Source: Microthrixaceae bacterium
GTDB taxonomy: Bacteria > Actinomycetota > Acidimicrobiia > Acidimicrobiales > Microtrichaceae
Assembly (NCBI GenBank): GCA_027493675.1
Contig: JAOSKI010000001.1
Coordinates: forward strand, 248,001 to 312,000
Direction: 5' to 3'
DNA: 64,000 nucleotides
This document shows, piece after piece, positions 59,952 through 64,000 of this stretch (the first letter of the stretch is position 1; every line of letters begins with the position of its first letter). Made by a program: the position numbers and the translations under genes. The notes under the pieces are model-generated. The model ran no database searches, had not been told where the DNA came from, and saw only the letters and a list, made by a program, of their open reading frames with translations.

Positions 59952-62503
59952 TCATGCAAGATCCCAGGTGTGGATACGCGCCGCGATGGCGACGCTGGAC
60001 TGCATGCGTTCGAGGTGCTGAGCCACCTGGCGTTCACCGGTGGGCAACGTATGGTCGCCCAGGAACCTCTCCACGGCCAGCGAGGTCCATTCGTCGGTGA
60101 ACCCCCGGATGCCTTCGAGCATCCTGGGCAGTGAGCCCGAGGGCAGGCGTTCGCTGAGCGCGTTCCAGTTGTCGACCACGAAGTCCCAGGCGTCGGTGCC
60201 CCGCACACGGTTCGAGAGCGCCCTGCGCAGCACGTACGGCGCGTCTTGGCTCCGTATGTCACCGAGGCAGAGGGTGAGTGCGCTGTGGAACTGCTCGGGG
60301 TGGATGGTCGCCACGAGCGCTCCCAGGTGCCGCTGTTCGTCCTGAGGGTTGGACGCCTCCTTCCAACGCCGGCGGATCTCCGCGTACCGGTCGTCGTCGG
60401 GGTCGTGTGAGATCACCTCCAGTGAGGCCGCTCCCACTGCGCTGTGGATCTCGGGATGCTCGCCGTCGAACACCGATCTAGCGAGGTCTCTCGCGGCGGG
60501 ATCGACGCCGGCCACACCGAGTGTCACCATGAGGGTGGCCGCCACCTCGGCCGAGCGGTCGGTGCACTCGAGCGGCGGGAACGCCTCGAGGGTGTCACCG
60601 AGTGTCGAGCGCACCCAAGGCTCGAACTTCGTTCGCTGGGTGTCGCTGAGCAGTCGGTTGAGCTCGGCGAGCACCGAGGTGGCGCGTCGCCACACCGACG
60701 GGTCGCTCTCGCCGGCCTCGGCAAGCTCGGCGATGGTCGCCAGGATCTCCTCGGGTGGGGTGTGACCGGCCATCACCGCGAACCATGTGTCGTCGAGCGT
60801 CACGAAGCGCTCCAGCGGGACCTCGACCTCGGTCAGCAGCGCACGGCGCTGATCAGGTGGCAACAGAGTCCGGAAGAAGCCATCTCCACCCGGGTTCGCT
60901 CTCAGGAGTTGCGGTGGTTCAGCGAGGGGATCTCGGTGGGTCCTTCGAGGACGAAGCGATGCGCCCTCTCCTCACCGGAGGCCGAACGGGTGAGGATCCG
61001 CATTGGAATCGGGAACGGCGCCGGCGCCTTGCCGGTGGGGAGGGCCGGTAGAGGGGCCCGCTGCTGATCGATGAGCAGTGTCGTGGGATCGGGTCCGCTG
61101 CTCACCGACACGAGCGGGTGGCCGCCGCGGTGGATCCATGTTTCGGCGATGCGGCGCACCGGCTGGCCGGTGGCCTCCTCGAGGGCGTCCCACAGGTCGG
61201 TCGTCTCGGTGTTGGCGTGGGCGTGTCGGCGCAGGTAGGCGCGGATGCCGTCGCGGAATTCCTCGGTGCCCAGGTACTGCTCGAGCATCCTGATCACCGA
61301 GGCACCCTTTTCGTAGGTGAGGATGTCGAACATGGCCTCGGAGTCCGCTGCGGTGACCACCTCGTACTCGATGGGACGGGTGCTCGCGAGGGCATCGGTG
61401 TCGAACGCGCCGGCGCGGGCCAGGCCGAAGGCGGTCCACACGTCCCATTCGGGACGGAACGCGTCCGAGGCGGAGATCTCCATGAAGGTGGCGAACGCCT
61501 CGTTCAACCAGATGCCGTTCCACCAGCTCATGGTGACGAGGTTGCCGAACCACATGTGGGCGAGCTCGTGGTTGATCACGTCGGCCACCCGCTGCAGCTC
61601 CAGCGGGGGTGGCGCGGTCGGGGTCGACCAGCAACAGGACCTCACGGAACGTCACGCAGCCGAGGTTCTCCATAGCGCCGAACGCGAAGTCGGGGATCGC
61701 CACCAGGTCGACCTTGTCGCCCGGGTAGGCCAGGTCGTAGTACTCCTCGAAGAACCCGAGTGCGGCGGCGGCGACTTCGATCGCGAAGCCGCTCAAGTGG
61801 CCCTTTCCGGGCGGGTGCACCACCCGCAGCGGGATCGGGCCCTCACGCCCCCTGGACGGCGGGGGCCTCGGTGATCTCCAGGGGGCCGACCACGACGGCC
61901 AGCAGGTAGGTCGACATGACCATCGTGGGCGAAGCGGATTGTGACCGTGCCAGGGTCACCCTCAGCGGGGCTGTTGACGGTGCGCTCGACCTCTGCGCTG
62001 TTGGAGATGGCGGTGAACCCGGCGGGAACCTCGAGCGTCACCTCGAAGGTCGCCTTGAAGGCAGGTTCGTCGAAGCACGGCATAAACCGCCGTGCATGGG
62101 TGGATTCGCACTGCGTCACGGCCAGGCGCCGAGTGATGCCGTCAAGTTCGAACTCCGAGACGTAGAGCCCCACCAGGTTCTCGCAGTAGCGGCCCGAGTA
62201 CTCGAGTTGCACCTCGGCCGCTCCGGCTTCTAGGTAGCCGCCGGTCGCGAGGGTGATCCATTGGTGCTCCAGGTCGACTGTGATCGACGGTGTGTGCGCC
62301 GAACCGGCCTGATGGATGCACGCCGAGTGGACATCGAGATCCAGTGCGTGCAGCACTATCACGTCGGTCGCCTCGGCCAGCTCGACCGAGATCGTGACCG
62401 ATCCGGTGAATCCCTCCCCGTCGGGATCGACGGTGAGGTGCAGCGAGTAGCGGCGGGGGCAGCGTGTGGGCCGCGAGCCGGTGGGCATTTCGCTCGGAAC
62501 CAC
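59952..62503 (-). CDS. pepN: M1 family aminopeptidase N (frameshifted)
   Basis: AFGAMENLGCVTFRE, VINHELAHMWFGNLVTMSWWNGIWLNEAFATFMEI (HEXXH-18-E), ERAT_C-like C-terminus. Confidence 0.94.
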
Positions 62504-62665
62504 TGCTCTCGCCTCCCATCGACGCCAAGCTACATGTCACGTGTGACGGCCCGGTGGTTCCCGAGGTCATCGGTGTCCTCGATGTCCTCGATGTCACGGT
62601 TCTCGGGTTCTTCGCCGGGGGCGGTGTGTCGGGTAGCGGGCACGGCTCAGCCGAGGCCGGCCGGG

Positions 62666-63091
62666 TCACGTGCAGTGGGAGTCGCGTCTTGTCCTGACCG
62701 TGCCGTCCACGATCTCGAGCACGCGGTCGCACATCGCCAGGGTCTGGCTCCGATGTGCGGCGATGATGACCGTCACCGTCCCTCGTAGATTCTCGATGGT
62801 CGCGCGCACTGCGCGCTCGGAGTGATCGTCGAGCGCGCTGGTCGGCTCATCGAGCACCAGGAGCTCGGGCGAACCTACGAGCGCGCGTGCGATGCAGATC
62901 CGTTGACGCTGCCCACCCGACAGGCGGGATCCTCGTTCCCCGACGCGGTAGTCGATCCCTGTGGGAAGGCGCTCCACCTCTTCGAGGACGTGGGCTTCAT
63001 GAAGGGCGGAGCGCACCGCGTCGTCGCTCACATCACGGAAGAACCTGACGTTGTCTGCAACCGAGGCATCGAGCAGCGCCCCCTTACCAAC
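62666..63091 (-). pseudogene. ABC transporter ATP-binding domain, 3' fragment lacking Walker A and TM domain
   Basis: [25 protein letters not shown]...[45 protein letters not shown]; starts beside hairpin repeat at 63095. Confidence 0.75.
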
Positions 63092-63094
63092 CAT

Positions 63095-63146
63095 GCGTTC
63101 TGAATGGTGTGGCCCACCGCATCGGTGGCTGTGGCCATTCAGTTCG
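63095..63146. repeat. Imperfect inverted repeat related to the 46645-46701 hairpin
   Basis: gcgttctgaatggtgtggcccaccg-cat-cggtggctgtggccattcagttcgc shares tgaatggtgtgg/ccaccg and ccattcagttcgc with the other hairpin. Confidence 0.7.
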
Positions 63147-63208
63147 CTGTGGTGGTCACCGGCGTTGCGCCGCATGACTGGATTCCAGCCTGTGACAGGC
63201 TGCTCCCA

Positions 63209-64000
63209 TGCAGGTCCACCTCGTCGACGGCACCTACGAGCTGTTCCGCAACTTCTATGCACCCCGTGGCGGGCACACCAACGGGGTGGGCGAGGAGGTG
63301 GGTGCGGTCCGTGGCGTGCTGCGGGGCACCGTGTCGATGCTCGCCGAAGGCGTGAGCCACATCGGGGTGGCCACCGACCACGTGATCGAGTCGTTCCGCA
63401 ACGACCTGTGGCCCGGCTACAAGGACGGGTCTGGAATCGAAGCAGACCTCAGGGCGCAGTTCCCGTGGCTCGAGGATGCGCTGAGGGCGCTGGGCGTGAC
63501 CGTGTGGGCCATGGTGGACCACGAGGCCGACGATGCCCTCGCTGCTGCCGCGGCGGTTGCGGACGCGGACGAGCGCGTCGAGCGGGTTGTGATAGCAACC
63601 CCCGACAAGGACCTCGCCCAGTGTGTCAAGGGGCAACGGGTGGTGCAGTACGACCGCCGGGCCGGCGAGTTCCGGGGGCCGCCGAGGTGCTCGACAAGTA
63701 CGGCGTCGCTCCCGAATCGATCCCGGACTGGCTTGCACTGGTCGGCGACTCGGCCGACGGCTTCCCCGGCCTACCCGGATGGGGGCAAAGAGCGCTGCGG
63801 TGGTGCTGCGCCGCTACGGGCACATCGAGCAGATCCCGCGATCACCCGGGCAGTGGGACGTACCGGGGCTGCGAGGTGCATCGAAGCTCGCTGCGACGCT
63901 CACCGAGCAGCACGAGGACGCGATGCTCTTCCGCACCCTCGCGCGGTTGGTGTCCGACATCGACGTCGGCGCCGTGGACGACTGGCGCTGGACGGGGCCG
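63209..64000 (+). CDS. 5'-3' exonuclease (Pol I N-terminal domain-like), runs off right edge
   Basis: [93 protein letters not shown]. Confidence 0.9.

Overview
High-GC actinobacterial (probably Acidimicrobiia-like; taxonomy is inference) chromosomal window. Most conserved genes are split by single-base indels, so many CDS below are composites of adjacent reading frames. Backbone loci are clpC(3' end)-lipoprotein-radA-disA, ispD-ispF-rlmB, tadA-tRNA-Ser-tRNA-Ser-ffs-dnaX-ybaB-recR, thiolase/ccr/epimerase, pepN and a 5'-3' exonuclease. The most interesting part is 16208-32769. An intact tRNA-Thr(TGT) is followed by two tandem integrative elements. They are delimited by three copies of the 44-bp tRNA 3' end (16239, 28297, 32726), and each has its own tyrosine integrase at its left end. 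Element 1 (~12.06 kb) encodes a MobF/TrwC-type relaxase-helicase, a small excisionase-like HTH protein and a fluoride-responsive operon. That operon consists of a crcB-motif fluoride riboswitch, a CLC-F-type channel/antiporter, a divergent enolase, a dynamin-like GTPase and an MFS transporter; the last two junctions are GTGA-coupled. Element 2 (~4.43 kb) carries a HigBA-like toxin-antitoxin pair, an Mrr-like restriction endonuclease, and a small ORF bracketed by an inverted pair of ~43-bp repeats whose internal hairpins show a compensatory change. All calls come from reading the sequence and the supplied ORFs; no database search was run.
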